A DNA stretch of 64,000 nt from positions 186,001 through 250,000 of the forward strand of contig LATX02000213.1 of the NCBI GenBank assembly GCA_001466705.2. Reading direction: 5' to 3'. A program made the translations under genes and the position numbers. This DNA comes from Moniliophthora roreri. Lineage: Eukaryota; Basidiomycota; Agaricomycetes; Agaricales; Marasmiaceae. Shown here one piece after another: positions 1 to 12,200 of the stretch. Within the stretch, counting starts at the first letter, position 1; each line of letters opens with the position of its first letter. The notes under the pieces are model-generated. The model saw only the letters and a list, made by a program, of their open reading frames with translations, was not told the DNA's origin and did not search any database.

Positions 1-2921
1 TACTGATCCTCCTCAACTTAGAAAAAGAGAAGCCTTCGGAGTGGTACGTGAATTCCCGTCACCTTCTACCGCATTGCTTACATTATCTTTCAGGTACCGG
101 TTGCATCGCAAAACATACCCACCAACACCAACGGCGACGCCTCCTTCGAGCTTTTCGACATCGACGAAAATGACTATGAATATGAATACGAATACGAAAA
201 CGATCAGCAACATGGATTGGAACTCAAAGGTGTCGACGACAGCATGGAATACGAATATCCATCCGTCGGTAACCCGCAGCTTTCCGGTCATCCTCAGCAG
301 CACCAACAACCCTCACACGCCGTTAACTTCCACCATCCTCAGAACTACCCTATGAATCCCACTGTACTCTCTCTCTTCGGTCAGCCTACGTTTGCCGATC
401 CGTTCGGCGGACCTGGCACTATAGGTGCTGGTAGTGCGCTCAATGGCAGGATCGCAGATAGTGTCGAACAGCACTTCAACCAGTACCAGCAGCAGCAGCA
501 GGCTTATGCCAATCGAGCCCCTCCGGGTCTCGGTTTGCCTATGAATGTTGGGCTCCGAGGACCGAGTCACCTCCAGAACCCTTCACAAGGCTATCCTGTG
601 GGAGCTCATTTGGCGCCTAATCATATTGCTGTTCATCCCCGCCAACCAAGTGGTCATATGCAGTCCTCACCCATCCCTTCCATCTCTCACTTAACGCCGT
701 CTCTAACGCCGTCGCCGCACGCGCCTTCACTTCCTTTGCATCATCCCGAACCATCCGACATTCACCAGAACGGTTATCCCGTTGAACGTTCTTCAAGTGC
801 ACCTACCATGGCTCCTTCAATGCGTGGTGCTTCACCAGGAGCATCTTTAACTGCAAATGCTGTTACCGTGGGAGACACTCAACCCCCAACTTCGTGCGCA
901 GTATGTTCACGTACGAACTTGACACGTCTAGCCATTCTCAGCCCATGTGGTCATCCGTTGTGCTCGGCATGTTTGACTAGCGCCTTGAACATTGTCGGCG
1001 AGAAAGACATGGAGTGCGCCTCGTGCAAACAGGAAGTCGTCGACTTCAAGCTTGTCACTAACAGCACTGCTACTGGTAGTGCCAATACCTCAATCTCGAG
1101 CTCGGGAGATGATTCCAAGAAGCCTGGGAAGAAGCAGACTCTCGAGAGGGGCAAGACCTTCACGGAGCCGCTATTCTCTTCTCCTGGGAGTGCACACAGT
1201 GGACTCGAAAGCGCCTTCGAGTTCAATGGCTACATGCCAGACTTTGATCCGGATGATGTGTTCTCTATTGGTACGTTCGGTGCCGAGGAGAATGTAATTA
1301 GAGCGAGCACTCCACCGCCCAAGAGCAAGGTGAAGGTATATGCTCGTGATACCGGTGTCTCAGAGACCATGGAACAGACCTCGTCCTTGAAGAGGGACCT
1401 TATTGTGTTGAGGATTGATAATGTTCCTTGGGTAAGTTGTCATTCGCTGTTGCTTTCCGCACTTTGCTAACCAGCTTCTTTCTTTCAGGATATCACACCA
1501 CCTCGGATTTCTGCTTGGCTTCAACAACCTATTGTACGTGTTCATGTTCTGCTCGACCGTAAGGGCAAAACGATGAGCCACGCCTTCGTCGAGGTCGACG
1601 GAGAAGAGACCGCTGGAGCCATTCTCCGAGGCGAAGCCAAGACTGAAGGTGGTAAGCCTAAACTGCGGGGAACTGTCCTGGGGAAGGGTAGACGTGCACG
1701 GGGCGTCACAGTGACTCGAAGCTCCCAGCAAGAATTGATGAGCGCGGCAAGTACCGTATCATTGTTTTGAAAGCTATATCTGACCTCCTATTTCATTTAC
1801 AGCTCTTCCCAGCTTGGCAAGGTTCTTTCGACGGTTCCCGTCCTTCTCTCGCAGGTCTTGACAACGACCGTGTCATCGGTGCGCTCGAGAGCGGCCTGAT
1901 GACAGAGAGTGAGGTTGCCGCCCTATTGTATTTGATCCGCAGCCCCGATGTATGTTTCATCTCCTATTCTCTTCCGCGAGATTAATCAATTACTTCTTTA
2001 GGCGCATTTCCTCAAAGTGCCGTGTCTTCCATTCCATTCGCTCATCAGTATTCTGTACAAATTCCCTGCGGATGTAGACAGCCGTGTCTTCTGGTCGGGT
2101 ACCTTAAGGGATGTGTTATTCGATGTTGCTTTTGGTAAGTGCGTTATGATGGATTTACGAGCTGTGACTAACTTTGACCTATAGCTGCCATTCAAGTTCT
2201 CATGGCTCGCGTCGAATCGAGAAAGAACAACGACGAGTATAACCCGGATTTGGTCGATGACCTCGTTAAGGCAAGTCTCCAATGCCAAGGTTGGTCATAT
2301 CGTATCCTTCTTGACGGTAGTGTGCGCTAAGTGGCCTTTGATTTAGCTTTCACCTCAGTTCAAACTAAGAAGATCAGTCAGCTTATGCAAGCCACCCGCC
2401 AACAGATTGAACAAAGTAGCGTATCCGTGCCGCAGGACTTGGTTTCCTCGCCATCGTCCATGGTTCTATCGCGACGCATGGCTACTCAAAGCCGCTCTCC
2501 ATCGGTCTCATCACGGGGCTCTCACTATTCCCGCCCCCGATCTCGCTTGAACACGTCCCATTCGATGTCTGCCGTCGCTAGTTCTCCCGCTCATTCATCC
2601 AGGTCGTTCGCTTCTATTTCTGGTGACGCTGACGACGAGGATGATGGCCTCGACAGCGCATGTGACGAGTCCAGCTTTGCGCAATTCCAGACACCTGATA
2701 CTCTCAGCAGCGCTACGGCTGCTTCATCCAGATCAGACCAAGTATTGCCCCTGCCGATTGCCGAGCAAATTACTGCCCCAGCTGAGATTGCTGTCCCAAC
2801 CTCGACCGAGGCCGCTGCAACTGAGCGCCAGACTGCCTCACTCGGGGACCTTGCCAAAGAGTTTGGAGTAGAGCCTCACCTGGTCGAGGCCTTGGCCCAA
2901 AGATTGGCTGCCATGCGTTAA
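1..2921 (+). CDS. RING finger plus RRM-like protein, 5' end outside window
   Basis: The reading frame is open from base 2, so the start lies upstream. Exons inferred from splice sites and frame: 2-43, 94-1431, 1489-1746, 1803-1949, 2002-2134, 2185-2289, 2359-2921 (stop TAA); about 860 residues are visible. A Tyr/Glu-rich acidic stretch (about 172-200) and a long Pro/Ser/Gln-rich, probably disordered region precede a C3HC4 RING finger at about 895-1040 (CAVC, CGHPLCSAC, CASC). An RRM-like fold follows across the second intron (IVLRIDNVPW, then HAFVEV). The C-terminus is Ser-rich and acidic, ending in a short helical segment (LAKEFGVEPHLVEALAQRL). The combination suggests a RNA-binding protein with a RING domain, possibly an E3 ligase; the substrate is unknown. 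The third intron (1747-1802) keeps frame only with a GC-AG boundary. The last intron is the least certain. Confidence 0.75.
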
Positions 2922-3645
2922 GCGCCCACATTCATTCCTGCAAATACCTTATTCCATCTTTTATACGTTCCAGCTCTGTCCCATGAAGGGACTATTTTAA
3001 TGCGTTTCTTCATGCCTTTTCTCACTCAACGACAATCATGGAGTATTTATTCCATCATGCAGTATTCCCCAGGACTTGCACGTCCTATTGCGTTCTCCTT
3101 AACCTCCAGCTCAACCATACAACCCGCTTGCTCCTTTCTTCTCTACACGTGGTCACAGGCTCTCCATCCTGCGATTCATGTTCCGAAATCACTCCAAAAC
3201 AGACACCTCGTCACCATTCCTTCTTGTTTTCAACCTGCGATCTGTGATCCGCGCGTCTCCGATTCACTCATGGGATAGATTTCTTTTGGGACTATTGCAC
3301 TGTATAGTCGTCGTGTTTTCATAAACATTAGTACGCCTTTCCTGTTTCCCATCACCTGCCAGTTTTTCCTCAGGATACGTTTATTCAATTGCCTCACCGC
3401 CAATAGTAATACACATGCGTTCAGTAACTTCATTCATCGTCTTGTCGTCGTGTTATCGCACATGCTATCCTACTCGCTGTCAACAAATTCTTTCATTCTT
3501 CTAGTGGGTCAATCTCTGTGTTATACGTTGCCCTTCCGTGTACTTCTTATCGGTGTTTATACATGTCATTTTTTGACGGTGTTAGAGCAAAATAAATAGG
3601 AAAGGCTAATTATTGATAAGTACCACAGTACAGAGGCCCAGAAGC
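2922..3645. other. intergenic region between convergent genes
   Basis: This stretch separates the end of the RING gene from the end of the minus-strand F-box-like gene, so it should hold both 3' UTRs. Only short open frames without recognisable motifs occur. An AATAAA-like hexamer lies near 3592 on the plus strand. No repeat or RNA gene was recognised. Confidence 0.5.
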
Positions 3646-3649
3646 GATT

Positions 3650-5200
3650 CTACTCGTCCTTGTCTTCCTCAAGTTTGAGAGCTGCAATGGTTACTCGTAA
3701 TCCTGCGTCTGCCATCCATTGCAGTTCTTCTGTCAAGTTCTGTACTTGAGCATCCTCGCTGTCGATCAACACAATGTCGATAGACTCGACAGAAGTAAGG
3801 CCAATCTCCAAGCTATACACTTCATCTGTAATCCATCTAGATGCAACTGCCTTCACAAGTGCTAGTTTTTTGAGTCTGTCATAGTGAAGGGCAAGTCTGA
3901 TCCTTGTGAGTTTTGGAAGAAAGGAAGGGGATGCTCTGGCATGGTCGACTGTCAATTTGTCGAGGAAGACATGTGTAATGATGTGGTTTGCAGTGGAAGA
4001 GTCGTCGGTAGAAAAATATTCCTCGAGGCACAGCGTCATTGGCAGGTGCTGGAGGAGCCAGATGGTTTGCTGGTCCGAAATAGGGATATACTTTAGCGAT
4101 AGCGTTGTGATTGTGCAAGGTGATCGAATTAGAAAATCAACGAGGGGCTTTTCTTCCCATTTCGTCCAGTCGTTCGGCTGTCTGGAATCACCCCGGATGT
4201 CTAGGGATGACAAAGAGGGAAACGTTGCATTCGTCAAGATGCAGTGGACTTCGGCATTGCACTCTGCGTGTATCACCAGGCGTTTGACATCAGAATTTAT
4301 GTGTTCTCCTCCGTATATCTCATTCGAGGCTCCAAAGTTCTGTAGTGTCAAGGAATCCACATTTTGCAATAGATTCAACACCGACAGTCCGTCGATGCCA
4401 GAACAGCCCCATAATGTCAAATTCCTTATTTGCCCCCATGGTAGTGGACAGGCTGCATCGGTGAAGGGGCTTGGGGGGCAGAGTTCGATAGAGGATAGGA
4501 CGGGACAAGCGGTGAAGAGATCACAGCGAAATTGGGGATCGGATTCTCCGAGTGGGCCACTGATATCGAGATGGGAAAGGATAGGAAGGCGTCCTTTGAT
4601 AGGAATGGATGCGCTATGTTCAAGGACACTCCTTGAGATCCGAAGCTCGAGGCTGCGCCATCGATTCGAATGGCGCACCAGAGTCTCCAAGCACGGTAAC
4701 CAGCCGTTGTGCAGCTTTTTGTTCCCGAAGTCGAGGATTAATGTGAATGCGGATACTCCGGTTCGGTCAAAGAAAAGTCGAACGAGATGGTTCAATGCGT
4801 GGAACTTTTGTTTTCCCCATTTATTGAAATCAATGGCCTATCAGTGACCATAATGATGCCGTCGATAGCATGATCTCCCTCCAGCGCCCACAGACTGAAG
4901 CCAAAGACAGGGTTGATGGAATGGAAGAAGGTTCGAACCAATTGACGGGCTTTGGCATAGCGTAATGGAGAATGTGCTGCAAAACTTCAGGTAGTAGTCT
5001 GTGGATTGGCGATAGCAAGGAGCGATATTGTGCAATTTTCTTCTTTAGTCCATCCCGTTTCTGCTCCAAAGATGCCAGAGTGGCCTTGAGCTTATTGATT
5101 TCGGTTTGGTATCCCATCAGCTCTAACTCTGCTTTCTCCGCTGCATGCTCTATGACTGGCCGGTCTGACAAAGACACTGTACTGCGGTATAGCCCCTCTA
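3650..5200 (-). pseudogene. F-box-like/LRR protein gene with a frameshift
   Basis: Two minus-strand frames, up to about 5177 and 4795-3650, are parts of one protein paralogous to the gene at 5706-7370. The N-terminal part has a coiled coil (EINKLKATLASLEQKRDGLK) and an F-box-like core (LSPIHRLLPEVLQHILHYAM, then CGRWREI). The C-terminal part is a leucine-rich domain ending in an acidic tail. After the shared SLWS motif the frame shifts by one base near 4832-4842. Removing one base restores the spacing seen in the paralog, and no intron can explain it. Homology continues upstream of the GTG at 5177 to about 5200 (LYRSTVSLSD against LFRSTVTSSD), without an obvious ATG. It may be a recent pseudogene or carry a sequencing error. 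Members of this family normally recruit substrates to SCF ubiquitin ligases. Confidence 0.7.
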
Positions 5201-5705
5201 TGGCTGTCTTCCCGCTCGATTGAGGGTTGGGGGTGAGGTCGTGGATTCCTTCGGAGTGGTATTCATGCAGACGAAAAAGACGGACTGAAACGAAGGAGTC
5301 GTGTCTGCGTAATGGTAAGCGAAAACTAGCAGAACTGTCAAGATCTGCTTACGACGTACGTTTGGCGAACTTGAACAACGGCAGAACGACTGGGTCGTTT
5401 TAAGAGATCAATTAAGTGGTGGAACAAATGCAAAAAGATATCGGATAGATAGATTCGCAGCCAGTTCAGTTTGTCTACTTATGAAACGAACATCGAATGT
5501 ACGTCTTGAGAGTTCAAGGGACACTGAATTTGAGGATTTGGAGCGTTTCCAGAAGAAAAAATTGGCAGACAACTCCACTGGTGGGAGCGTTATACAGTAA
5601 TTGTATACATATCACATTCACTGCCATCATCTTCGCCCCCTGAAACGCATTACTGCATCTCTGCATCTTGCTCGGAGTTGCCAGTTGCACGGGAATCGGG
5701 GAGCG
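5201..5705. other. spacer between the two tandem F-box-like genes
   Basis: This region should hold the promoter and 5' end of the downstream minus-strand F-box-like copy and the 3' UTR of the upstream one. A frame continues the downstream copy from about 5200 to about 5310 without a convincing start codon. No other coding or repeat signal was seen. Confidence 0.4.
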
Positions 5706-7370
5706 CTAAGCATTGTCTGCGTATTCATCCGAGTCATTGTTTTCTTCTTCGCCTCCTTCCTGATCCTCTTCTTCATCCATACTTTCAACTATTGTCACTC
5801 GTCCTCCCGCGTCACCCATCCAGCGTAATTTGTTCGTCAACCTATCGATGAGATCCTCCTTGTTCTCAAGGAGAATGATATCAACCGTCTTGAGGCAGTC
5901 AATGCCGATCTCCGATGCATATGTTGTATCTGGGTTCCAGCGCGACATTATAGCTTCTACGAGCGCTTGTTCATCCAAGCTATCAGCGTGAACGAGGAGT
6001 TTGAGGTTTATTAGTCTGGGAAGGAACAGACCATCTGTGTGTTCATGATCCACGAATAGACTCTTGAGGAGATTTAGAGTAATAATCTGGTTCTCGGATT
6101 TCAATTTCGCGGGGTATTCTTCCAGCGTAAGCATCTTCAAGTGTGGCATGCATTCCAAGAGACGAATTAGCTGCTCGTCTGACATCGGTACCCACACCAA
6201 GGTTAGTGAAGTGATTGAGCACGACGAACGCACAAGAAAGTTCATGAAGACTGCTTCATCCCACTGTTTCCAAACAGCCGATGGTCCACCTGAGACACTT
6301 GAACCACAAATATGTAGTTCCGTCAAGTGACGAAGCGTCAAATGCTGGAAGATGCAAGAAACGTCTTTGTCCTGCATAACTTCGGTGATTGAGAGCTTTT
6401 GGAAGGCACTAATTATGGGATCGCCCTGATAGACAGGAAGAATGAGATCCTCTTCGTTGCCGATGGACAGTAGTTCCAAGTGGTCAATGTTCTGACACAA
6501 CGCAATTACGGGAAGCGCATCGAAGGCCAAGGCCTGATACAGTTGGAGTGTTTTTACCTGTGACCATGGCAGATCGCAAGTGTACGCTATCGGGATACCG
6601 GCTTGTATGCACAGGGTGGAGAGTTTGGGACAAACGCTGAATAGATCACAGTGGAATTGGTCTGCGTCATGTCCCGGGGTGCCCGAGATGTCCAGTTCTT
6701 CAAGGAGAGGTAGATCCCCACGAATTGGACGAAATAAATCGGAGGATAAGTCTGCTCTATCTATCTCCCAAAGTGACAAACTCCTCCAGCGAGACGATTG
6801 TTGAATTAGGAGGGCCAAGCAAGGTTTATAAGGTGCGCTGTTTGCTAACCCGAAGTGTAGCTCCAACGTCAACGGAGAAGATTTGGAACGGTCGAGAAAG
6901 AGTTGGATGAGGTATGCCAAGATGTGGTGATCCTTTTTCCAGTCCCGTAAATCAATGCGTATGTGGGACCACAAAGATGGCATTGATAGAGCAATATCCC
7001 TCCAGCGCCCACAAGTCGCAGATATAGCGAAGACGGGAATTACTTTGCTCGGCAGTTTGAGCTGGTTCTCTTGGCAAGCAAAACCAAGTATGCACCGTAA
7101 GATCTCCGGAGGCACTCGGTGAACTGGGGATAGTAATGATCTGTACTTTGCAGCCGTCTTCTTCAACCCATCTCGCTTATGCTCCAGTGACAGGATAGCT
7201 GACTTGAGTCGATGGATTTCAATCTGGGATGACTTTATTTCCATCTCGGCGTCATGTAAAAATTGTGAAATGACCGAACGGTCAGACGAGGTGACTGTCG
7301 AACGGAATAGCCTTTGTATGGACGAAGCGCGTTGGGACAGTGAGGTTCGAACTGGGACCTCCCCAGTCAT
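5706..7370 (-). CDS. F-box-like/LRR protein, intact copy
   Basis: A single uninterrupted frame of 554 residues. Order: Ser-rich N-terminus (residues 1-35), coiled coil (about 40-75), F-box-like motif (YRSLLSPVHRVPPEILRCIL, about 75-100), the CGRWRDIALSMPSLWSHI segment that usually follows the F-box in Agaricomycete members, and a long leucine-rich region with repeated L-x-x-L-x-I patterns. The C-terminal tail is strongly acidic (EEDQEGGEEENNDSDE). The F-box is expected to bind Skp1 and the LRR part a substrate, but partners cannot be read from the sequence. It is the undamaged member of a three-gene cluster (3650-5200, 5706-7370, 8907-10544). The start ATG at 7370 fits the paralog alignment, which begins just inside it. 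Confidence 0.8.
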   Translation of the reverse strand: MTGEVPVRTSLSQRASSIQRLFRSTVTSSDRSVISQFLHDAEMEIKSSQIEIHRLKSAILSLEHKRDGLKKTAAKYRSLLSPVHRVPPEILRCILGFACQENQLKLPSKVIPVFAISATCGRWRDIALSMPSLWSHIRIDLRDWKKDHHILAYLIQLFLDRSKSSPLTLELHFGLANSAPYKPCLALLIQQSSRWRSLSLWEIDRADLSSDLFRPIRGDLPLLEELDISGTPGHDADQFHCDLFSVCPKLSTLCIQAGIPIAYTCDLPWSQVKTLQLYQALAFDALPVIALCQNIDHLELLSIGNEEDLILPVYQGDPIISAFQKLSITEVMQDKDVSCIFQHLTLRHLTELHICGSSVSGGPSAVWKQWDEAVFMNFLVRSSCSITSLTLVWVPMSDEQLIRLLECMPHLKMLTLEEYPAKLKSENQIITLNLLKSLFVDHEHTDGLFLPRLINLKLLVHADSLDEQALVEAIMSRWNPDTTYASEIGIDCLKTVDIILLENKEDLIDRLTNKLRWMGDAGGRVTIVESMDEEEDQEGGEEENNDSDEYADNA

Positions 7371-7749
7371 GGCTGCGGTTGGTAGCCATCTGTTAGACCT
7401 TTAGTCGAACGAGAAAAAAAATTATGACCAAACAAACCTGCTGTGTTCGGAATGGATGTGGGTGATTGATTCAGAAGAAAGAAATCCGAACCGTGTTGCC
7501 GTCGCCAACGTGCACGGATCATACGTATTGCGTCCTTTCCTCTCATCCACCATGTTCTTACCCTTTTACTTTATTCTGTACACCAAACTCGGCCCCGGCA
7601 TTTCGCTTTACAGTCAAAATACGCGTCAAATATGTTATAAACGCTGGAACGGTAGCATGGGTGTTACGAAGGCTGGATGACTCACGAGTCGATGTTGCCG
7701 GAGGTGAGTGTCTTCTGTTGTCTTTGGCGATACACATGCTCAAGAAACA
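7371..7749. other. divergent intergenic region
   Basis: This spacer lies between the start of the minus-strand F-box-like gene and the plus-strand PEP mutase-family gene, so it should contain both promoters. The only clear element is the TATA box at 7750, listed separately. No additional gene was recognised. Confidence 0.45.
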
Positions 7750-7757
7750 TATATAAA
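7750..7757 (+). promoter_or_regulatory. TATA box of the PEP mutase-family gene
   Basis: TATATAAA lies 41 bp upstream of the ATG at 7791. The short distance implies a short 5' leader. No other core element was assigned. Confidence 0.5.
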
Positions 7758-7790
7758 GATGCTCTTGGTTGACAGCCAGTCCATATTAAC

Positions 7791-8721
7791 ATGTCTTCCA
7801 AGCAGAACCAGCTCGCCCAGCGTTTCGCATCTCTCCATGTCCCCGGTAAACCACTCGTTTTGGCAAATGTATACGATTGCGCCACTACTCAGGCAATGCT
7901 GTCTCTTCGACCTCAAGTGCGCTTTTGCCCAGATCTTTAACACGCTACTAAACCTTGATAATGCACAGCTGAAAGCTATCGCGACAGCTTCGTATGGAAT
8001 TGCCAACGTCGCTGGTTTAAACGATTACACCATGACCATGGAGGCCCATCTCGAAACCCTTTCTCGCATCGGAAATATTGTTCAGGCTACAGATCCTAAT
8101 ATCCCATTCTCTGTCGACCTCATCAACGGTTACGGTCCCAAGTTGACAGAAGCCATCACCAAAATCATCCAATTGGGTGCAGTCGGGTGTAATCTTGAAG
8201 ATTCGTACTTTGACCCTGCAACATTGAGCGTCAAGCTCTACACCGTTGAAGAGATGAAGGATCGGCTCGTCCAGGCCAAGAAGGTTGCTACCGACCTCGG
8301 CGTACCGGACTTTGTCTTCAACATTAGGACAGATGCTGTATTTGTCCAGGGTGGTGCGACGATGGCGCAGGTCATGGGTAGGGGGAAAACAGAACAACCC
8401 ATTGATGAAGCGATTGCTCGTGGAAAGGCATATCTCTCGACTGGAGTGCCTACGACCATCTTCATTTGGGCCGGTCCATTCTCGGTTGGAACCTCATCGG
8501 AAAATTTGAAGAGGTATCTGAAGGAGTTTGATGGACGTGTTGCAGTCCATATCAATAGGAAAGATGCAGGCGGACTTTCTGTAGACGAGTTGGCGAAGCT
8601 TGGAGTGGCGAGGATCAGTATTGGTCCCGAGTTCCTATTCCAGACGACCGAGGCTATCAAGGTGTTGGGGAAGAAGATATTGGAAGGCGGTCATATGGGT
8701 ACTCTTGACGTGAAAGTATGA
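7791..8721 (+). CDS. PEP mutase / isocitrate lyase superfamily enzyme
   Basis: Two exons, 7791-7916 and 7969-8721, joined by a phase-0 intron (GTGCGC...CACAG), give a 292-residue protein. The start MSSKQNQLAQRFASLHVPGK runs into the PEP mutase/isocitrate lyase (ICL/PEPM) core: LANVYDCATT (about residues 24-33), SVDLINGYG, the NLEDSYFD metal-binding region, FNIRTDAVF, a helix before YLSTGVPTTIFIWAGP, and the final strand RISIGP. The length fits the short family branch (oxaloacetate hydrolase, methylisocitrate lyase-like or phosphonate C-C bond enzymes); the KKCGH signature of true isocitrate lyases is absent. These enzymes act on C-C or C-P bonds of 2-oxo acids with Mg2+. The substrate cannot be decided. 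It is intact and sits between F-box-like genes with no obvious functional link. Confidence 0.85.
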
Positions 8722-8906
8722 CAGGCGAACTGTACGTAGTGCACCGTATTGACTTAGGATTTTCGAAGAGTTTCTGTTTTCCGTCGTTTATCTATCTATC
8801 ATCTATATCATCCTAAACTGGCATAATACTACCATCATCTACAGTCGTGCACTGGAGTATGTTTCCAATGTCTTCCCCTGCATGACACTCAAACTTCAAA
8901 TCAGCC

Positions 8907-10544
8907 ATGGAATCTTTCCAATCTCTCCGATGCGCCAACTGCGGTCATCAAATCATCCGCGATGCCGATTTTGAATGCACGCCGGTTCCCCAGCGTGAAG
9001 CCCTCTCGCACCTTTTCTCAAACAACGACCCCCCACCAATAGAACGAATCAAGTTCATTAGAAATTCTCTTGAAGCCAACGAGAAGGCACTCCAGAATGT
9101 GGAGGAGGAGATAGCCCGAATCGAGGAATATCTGGACAAGTTGGATGCGAAACGAAGCGATCTTCTGACATACGTCAGAAATCAGAAAATCCTTTTGAAT
9201 CCAGTCAGGCGAATTCCCGAGGATATATGGGTCCAGGTGTTCTCCTTTTGTGTTAGACCCTCATCAGCAACCTGGATGGAAGAAGCGCAGTTCCAGGATT
9301 CGCTTGAGATGACTAGTAGCCCATGGGCCATCAGCCACGTTTGTTCCAAATGGAGAGGGATCGCCATCTCATTATCATCCCTGTGGTGTAATATCCAGAT
9401 CAGTCTCTAGCATTCTACACCCTCATTCGGTGGCCTTGCAATGCTTCTAGCACTGCATATTCGTCGCTCGGGCAGTAAGCCACTGTCAGTCCACATTGAC
9501 ATGTGGGCATCTCATTTAGCAATGGGTCACTCTCTATTGGGAGTAGTCGCCATGTACTCGGAGAGATGGAAGTTTTTACGAATCGACCGTGTCGAAATAT
9601 CATATCTTCAACAATGCTTCTCGGTTATCAAACCAACATTCCCCATGCTTCATACACTGATTCTCGTGCACATGGCAGGAGAAGAACAAGATACTAACGC
9701 GTGGGATATCTTCCAAGGTGCCCCCGCACTGCGTTTTCTATCACTGGATCATTACCCCGAAAATCCTTCGCGACTTCTAGTTCCGTATTCTCAACTAACG
9801 ACGATACACTTTAATCTTACCACCAGTGATTTTCCCATTCACGACATCTTGGCCATTTTACGCTCTAGCGCTGCGACGCTTGAGGAATTTCACATCGACC
9901 AGCCCTTTCCCGAGGAACCGAATCCCGGCTCCCTAGAGTCGCCAATCATATTACCTCGTTTACTGTCCTATTGTGTGTCCGACCCAGATACATCCGAGGA
10001 ACAGGTTTTACGAGGTGCCAGTCAGCTTCTCGAGCACATAACCCCAACCAAACTCCAATCCTTTCGCGACAGAGGAAATGATGCTTCGATGCCTTTATCG
10101 GCCATCTCATCAATGTTCCAACGCTCAGAGTGTCCTCTTGACGTTCTTACTCTGACTGTGTCTAACAGTAACGCGGAATTGGTGGAATTTTTGCAGACAA
10201 TCCCCTCCACACTATCTCACCTTTGCCTTACTAAAGCGGATGGGGGCGGTCCTTTTACTGAGGTTTTCATATCTGCATTGATTTGTGAACCAGGAGTGGA
10301 TGTAGATGAATGCCTGCTGCCGAATCTGTCCTGTTTGGAGCTGAAGGGAGGAATGTCGTTCGACGCATCCGTGTACGTGGATATGATCGATTCGCGGTGG
10401 AGAGTAGGTGACGTCCAGGATCTAGTGTGCGTCAAGCTTGACTGCACAGGGAAGCAGCGCCCAACCAATCCCGCTGCCTTTGATCGCTTCAGTCAGTGGA
10501 TGGACGTGTTTGAAATAGAATTAGACTGGACATTGACCTTGTAA
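8907..10544 (+). pseudogene. F-box-like protein gene interrupted by one in-frame TAG
   Basis: One frame runs from ATG 8907 to the TAA at 10544 (545 codons) apart from a single TAG at 9408-9410. The sequence after the stop continues the same protein in the same frame (HSTPSFGGLAMLLALHIRRS), so this is a nonsense codon, not a gene boundary. The N-terminus has a CANCGH zinc-knuckle-like start and a coiled coil (about residues 50-95), then the F-box-like core (LLNPVRRIPEDIWVQVFSFC) and CSKWRGIAISLSSLWCNI. The C-terminal part is a leucine-rich domain. It is a more distant paralog of the two minus-strand genes at 3650-7370. It could be a pseudogene, a readthrough gene, or carry a sequencing error. 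Confidence 0.7.
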
Positions 10545-12200
10545 TTCCGCGGGAGGAAGATTATCGGAGAATATACCAAAGTACGTGGAAAGGAATACAT
10601 ACTGAGGTACATTAGGGAAGGGCTGATCGGTGAAGCCTACAAATACACGACGTCAGACGGGAAATATAGGTACCATTCAGTTCGTTATACATATCCGATC
10701 CATCATGGCCGTTCGTGGTTGCGGGGTTACGACTAGCTTTCAAAGGCAGAGTAAGCTTAACAATGAGCGCCTTGCCGGAATCTGCGGTGTGGCCGAGCCT
10801 GAACCAGCCTGACGGAATGGCGTTTTTAGGTCGGTAAATTACCTTGGGGAATCAATCGGTGTTGAGGAGTCGCTCGACGACAACCCACCTGTATACCGCC
10901 TATCAGTTGCGATATACATGCGAGAATGATTTTCTTACCTTCCGAATAACGGCTTCAACATACTAGGGTGCCGATACCTTCACGGAGATGGTATTTGGAT
11001 TCCATGAACGTCTCCGAGAATTCAGCCTCCGCAGTTGTGGTCTCGATAGTCGCTATGGTATCGACTCTGGCAGTCAAAGTGGATCACACAATCATGATCA
11101 GCTCCCTGTTACTGGGTACAGGACCGTCCATTGTCATGCCGATTCCTTTCAAGAATCTACTCTCGTTGATCTAACAAATAGATAAATAAATAAATCGTCA
11201 TTCCAGGAATGCTGCGAAAAGTTTCAAGACTCACCAGCTTGTTTCGCCTGGCAGGATCCTTGATGATCTCGGTGAGCCTCGACTTCCACCGAAGCTGATA
11301 GATGTAGGTGATAAGGTTAAGGAGACTTCACCGAGCGGGTACGACGGATGGGTCATTTAACCAGGTGATAAATTCCAGCTGAATGCTTGTAGAAGGAGGA
11401 TCCGATGCGACAAGGACATCGTCACTTCTATGGAAAGAATGGGCCATAAGCAGAACACCTGGACCGGGGAGCGTATGGTTGAGCGCCAGTGTGTAAAGCT
11501 ATATAGTGGCACTCTCCACCTACAGTGCACAGGTAAAACATCACCGTTAAGTATAGCCTAGATAATTTAGAGTCAACCTGCAAAGTACTTGTTGTACAAG
11601 TAGTCCATTCGTACATCGACGCTTAAACTCGAGATTGCATACCGCGGCCCTCCTTCGCTTCGATACTTCAAACTTTGAAGGACCCTAGTGGGTTCTTGAG
11701 TGGCTGTAATATGATCATCAATGGCGTGGTGGAGGAAGTTCTGACCTGAGCTGCAATTACAAAGCGCGCTAAGCCCAGTCACCGGCTCCCACCATCAGTC
11801 CTCTAACTTTTCTGTTCAATGTTCAATATCCAGTTCATGACACAAAGAAAACACGTCACTCAAGTTATCTTTGAGGCTGGACTTGGGTCTCAACAAAGTC
11901 GCTGAATCTCAAGGGTAACCGTGTCAAACGAATGGGAGATTTCGGGAGAGCTACCACATCGTGGCAGGAAATTGGAGGGAAACAGATAAACATACATAAC
12001 ATGTAGTCTCCCCTAGGCGACTCATATATATGAGTCTGCTTGAAATCGCGGTCAGTTACCCGTACCTCCCTACCCGCCTTCAAGATTGTTCCGTAAATCC
12101 ATATATAGAAAGAAAATAAATCATGTGACTTAACTTTTCACCCATCTGGAAAATTTACCAGCTGACCCAGCAAGTTATGTGGAGTTGAAACCCTATCAAC
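10545..12200. other. gene-free region
   Basis: About 1.65 kb with only short frames lacking motifs or codon bias. The missing C-terminal part of the neighbouring PDS5-like gene should lie here if that gene were intact, but no matching reading frame was found on the minus strand. No repeat was recognised. Confidence 0.5.

Noticed and set aside
3906..4847. 313-codon plus-strand frame opposite the F-box-like gene
   Set aside because: It lies antisense to a gene with clear paralogs and has no motif of its own; it is a shadow frame.
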